The position numbers and the translations under genes are program-made. Shown here one piece after another: positions 32,303-34,053 of a DNA stretch of 34,053 bases. Each line of letters begins with the position of its first letter. Position 1 is the first letter of the stretch. The DNA is taken from assembly GCA_025359245.1 (NCBI GenBank), contig JANYGW010000078.1, positions 1-34,053 of the forward strand. The letters run 5' to 3'. A model generated the notes under the pieces. The model was not told the origin of the DNA and did not search any database. It worked only from the letters and a program-made list of their open reading frames with translations. The stretch comes from Massilia sp. (GTDB lineage Bacteria; Pseudomonadota; Gammaproteobacteria; Burkholderiales; Burkholderiaceae_D).

Positions 32303-34053
32303 TCAGGCAGGCTTCGGCCCCTTGCGATGCTCTTTCTTCTTGCTCGCATCGTAAGGCTTCTTCGGGCCCAGCTTCTTCTCTTCGAAGCGGCGGTCACCCG
32401 CCTGCTTGAACGCGCCCGGTTTCTTGACAGCAGGCGTCTCGCCGTCGCGGGTGATGTTCAGCTGCTGGCCGGCGACCCACACACCCTTGAGGTGATCGAT
32501 CAGGTCCGGCGGCATGTCCGACGGCAGGTCCAGCGTGCTGTAGTCGTCATAGATCTCAATGCGGCCGATGAACTTCGACTCGATGCCCGCTTCGTTGGCG
32601 ATGGCGCCGACGATGTTGCCCGGCTTGACGCCGTGCGCGTGGCCCACTTCGATACGGAACGTGCCCATGCCCTCTTCCTGCGGACGCATGGTGCGTTTGC
32701 GTTCGAAGGCAGGCGGTGCGCTGTCGGCACGCTCGCCGCGATCGGCGCGCGGCGCCGATTCAAAGCGCGGAGCCGACTCGAAACGCGGCGCATCCGAGCG
32801 CGGCGCGCGCGACGCCGGCGTTTCGGTGGCGGCCCACGATGGCGCCGACTTGGCGTCGCGGTTCGGCTTTTCGAGCAGCAGCGGCACATCGCCGCGCGCC
32901 AGCTTGGCCAGCGCGGCGGCGATTTCAATGGCCGGCACGTTCAATTCACTTTCGTACTCCTCGATCAGCGAACGGAATACATCGAGGCCGCCGGCGGCCA
33001 GCGCCTCGGTGATCTGATCCTTGAATTTGGCGATCCGCACATCGTTGACGGCCTTGACCGTCGGCAGCGTCAATGGCGCGACCGGCTGGCGCGTGGCGCG
33101 TTCGATTGCCTTGAGCAGGCTTTGCTCGCGCGGCGTGATGAACAGGATCGCATCGCCGCTGCGGCCGGCGCGGCCGGTGCGGCCGATGCGGTGGGTATAG
33201 CTTTCCGGATCGGATGGCACATCGTAGTTGATCACGTGGCTGATGCGCTCGACGTCCAGGCCGCGCGCGGCCACGTCGGTGGCGACCAGGATGTCGATCT
33301 TGCCGTTCTTGAGCTGCTCGATGGTGCGCTCGCGCTGGGTTTGCTGCATGTCGCCATTGATGGCGGTGGCCGCGAAGCCTCTGGCCTGCAGCTTGGACGC
33401 CAGCTCCTCGGTCCCGAGCTTGGTGCGCGCGAAAATGATCATGCCGTCGAACGGTTCGGCTTCCAGGATGCGGGTCAGTGCCTCGAGCTTCTGCATGCCG
33501 CTTACCATCCAGTAGCGCTGGCGGATATTGTCGGCGGTGCCGGTCTTGGCGGCCACGGTCACTTCGGCCGGGTCGCGCAAATAGGTCTTGGCGATGCGCT
33601 TGATGGCCGACGGCATGGTGGCCGAGAACAGCGCGGTCTGGCGCGTGGCCGGGGTCTTTTGCAGGATCTGTTCGACGTCGTCGATAAAGCCCATGCGCAG
33701 CATCTCGTCAGCTTCATCGAGCACCAGCGTCTTCAGCTTGGACAGGTCGAGCGAGCCTTTTTCGAGGTGGTCGATGACGCGGCCCGGAGTGCCGACGATG
33801 ACGTGCACGCCGCGGCGCAAGGCCGACAGCTGCGGGCCGTAGCTCTGGCCGCCGTAGATCGGCAGCACATGGAAATCCTTGATGTGGGTCGCGTACTTCT
33901 GGAACGCCTCGGCAACCTGGATCGCGAGTTCGCGGGTCGGTGCCAGCACCAGCGCCTGTGGCTTGAACTGCCTGGGATCGAGCCGGGCGAGGATGGGCAG
34001 CGCGAATGCGGCGGTCTTGCCGGTGCCGGTCTGGGCCTGCCCGAGTACGTCGC
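32303..34053 (-). CDS. deaD: DEAD-box RNA helicase, DeaD/CsdA type (N-terminus beyond the window)
   Basis: The frame runs off the right edge, so the N-terminus is missing. The visible part begins just before Walker A (QAQTGTGKTAAF) and continues with motif Ia (APTRELAIQ), GTPGRVIDHL, the DEAD box (VLDEADEM), SAT (FSATMP), ARTKLGTEEL, DVAARGLDVERI and HRIGRTGRAG. A DbpA-type RNA-binding domain follows (GTFRIEVGHAHGVKPGNIVGAIANEAGI), identifying it as DeaD-like. Between the helicase core and that domain is an Ala/Arg/Ser-rich linker with repeats of the form RFESAPR. The C-terminal tail is strongly basic (Lys/Arg/Pro) and probably binds RNA. Members unwind structured RNA in ribosome assembly and cold adaptation. 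Confidence 0.95.
   Translation of the reverse strand, partial: DVLGQAQTGTGKTAAFALPILARLDPRQFKPQALVLAPTRELAIQVAEAFQKYATHIKDFHVLPIYGGQSYGPQLSALRRGVHVIVGTPGRVIDHLEKGSLDLSKLKTLVLDEADEMLRMGFIDDVEQILQKTPATRQTALFSATMPSAIKRIAKTYLRDPAEVTVAAKTGTADNIRQRYWMVSGMQKLEALTRILEAEPFDGMIIFARTKLGTEELASKLQARGFAATAINGDMQQTQRERTIEQLKNGKIDILVATDVAARGLDVERISHVINYDVPSDPESYTHRIGRTGRAGRSGDAILFITPREQSLLKAIERATRQPVAPLTLPTVKAVNDVRIAKFKDQITEALAAGGLDVFRSLIEEYESELNVPAIEIAAALAKLARGDVPLLLEKPNRDAKSAPSWAATETPASRAPRSDAPRFESAPRFESAPRADRGERADSAPPAFERKRTMRPQEEGMGTFRIEVGHAHGVKPGNIVGAIANEAGIESKFIGRIEIYDDYSTLDLPSDMPPDLIDHLKGVWVAGQQLNITRDGETPAVKKPGAFKQAGDRRFEEKKLGPKKPYDASKKKEHRKGPKPA

Overview
The window is about 34 kb of GC-rich (roughly 65%) DNA. 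It most resembles a betaproteobacterium of the Oxalobacteraceae (Massilia/Duganella/Telluria group). That assignment rests on the protein flavour: a glucokinase–RpiR fusion typical of Burkholderiales, DadA and PolB very close to the proteobacterial forms, and GGGGTCNGACCCC interspersed palindromes. It is inference, since there is no rRNA or other phylogenetic marker here. No tRNA, rRNA or CRISPR array was seen.

Layout. (a) 1-7336: the 3' part of an outer-membrane β-barrel gene; a small secreted protein; an Lrp/AsnC regulator divergent from D-amino-acid dehydrogenase dadA; a cluster of palindromic repeats; a membrane-anchored NHL-propeller/M23-peptidase fusion; an NTF2-like protein; and an orphan PAAR spike protein. 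(b) 7782-13739: a hybrid histidine kinase with an almost identical tandem PAS duplication, a small GTG-start gene, a truncated YeeE/YedE gene, a ParD/ParE-type toxin-antitoxin pair whose toxin is frameshifted, and a LytS/LytTR-type two-component pair. (c) 13878-19972: an M13 peptidase homologue that has lost its zinc-binding motif, a protein that combines a haem-binding CXXCH with a predicted β-barrel, and DNA polymerase II. (d) 20198-22013: a small cysteine-containing ORF and an IS4-family insertion sequence, followed by an extra solo copy of its right end. (e) 22049-31868: a maltodextrin/α-glucan utilisation locus. (f) 31886-34053: a small LMW-type tyrosine phosphatase and the 3' part of a DeaD-type RNA helicase.

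The sugar locus is the most coherent system. On the minus strand, GH31 α-glucosidase, an SLC45-like MFS transporter, periplasmic GH13 α-amylase and the glucokinase–RpiR fusion follow one another in transcription order with short gaps. On the plus strand a second MFS transporter and an esterase diverge from them. The 160-bp divergent promoter region carries two copies of a 15-bp pseudo-palindrome of the form TGTAGTNAARTAACA, and one covers the predicted -10 of the GH31 promoter. They resemble HexR/RpiR operators, so the RpiR half of the kinase fusion is the natural candidate for local control: the enzyme that phosphorylates the released glucose would also sense the product and regulate the locus.

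The points most worth a second look are the dead M13 peptidase, the frameshifted toxin beside an intact antitoxin and operator, the haem/β-barrel fusion, the NHL–M23 fusion, the RpiR-like operators, and the IS4 element sitting in a palindrome with a solo end behind it.
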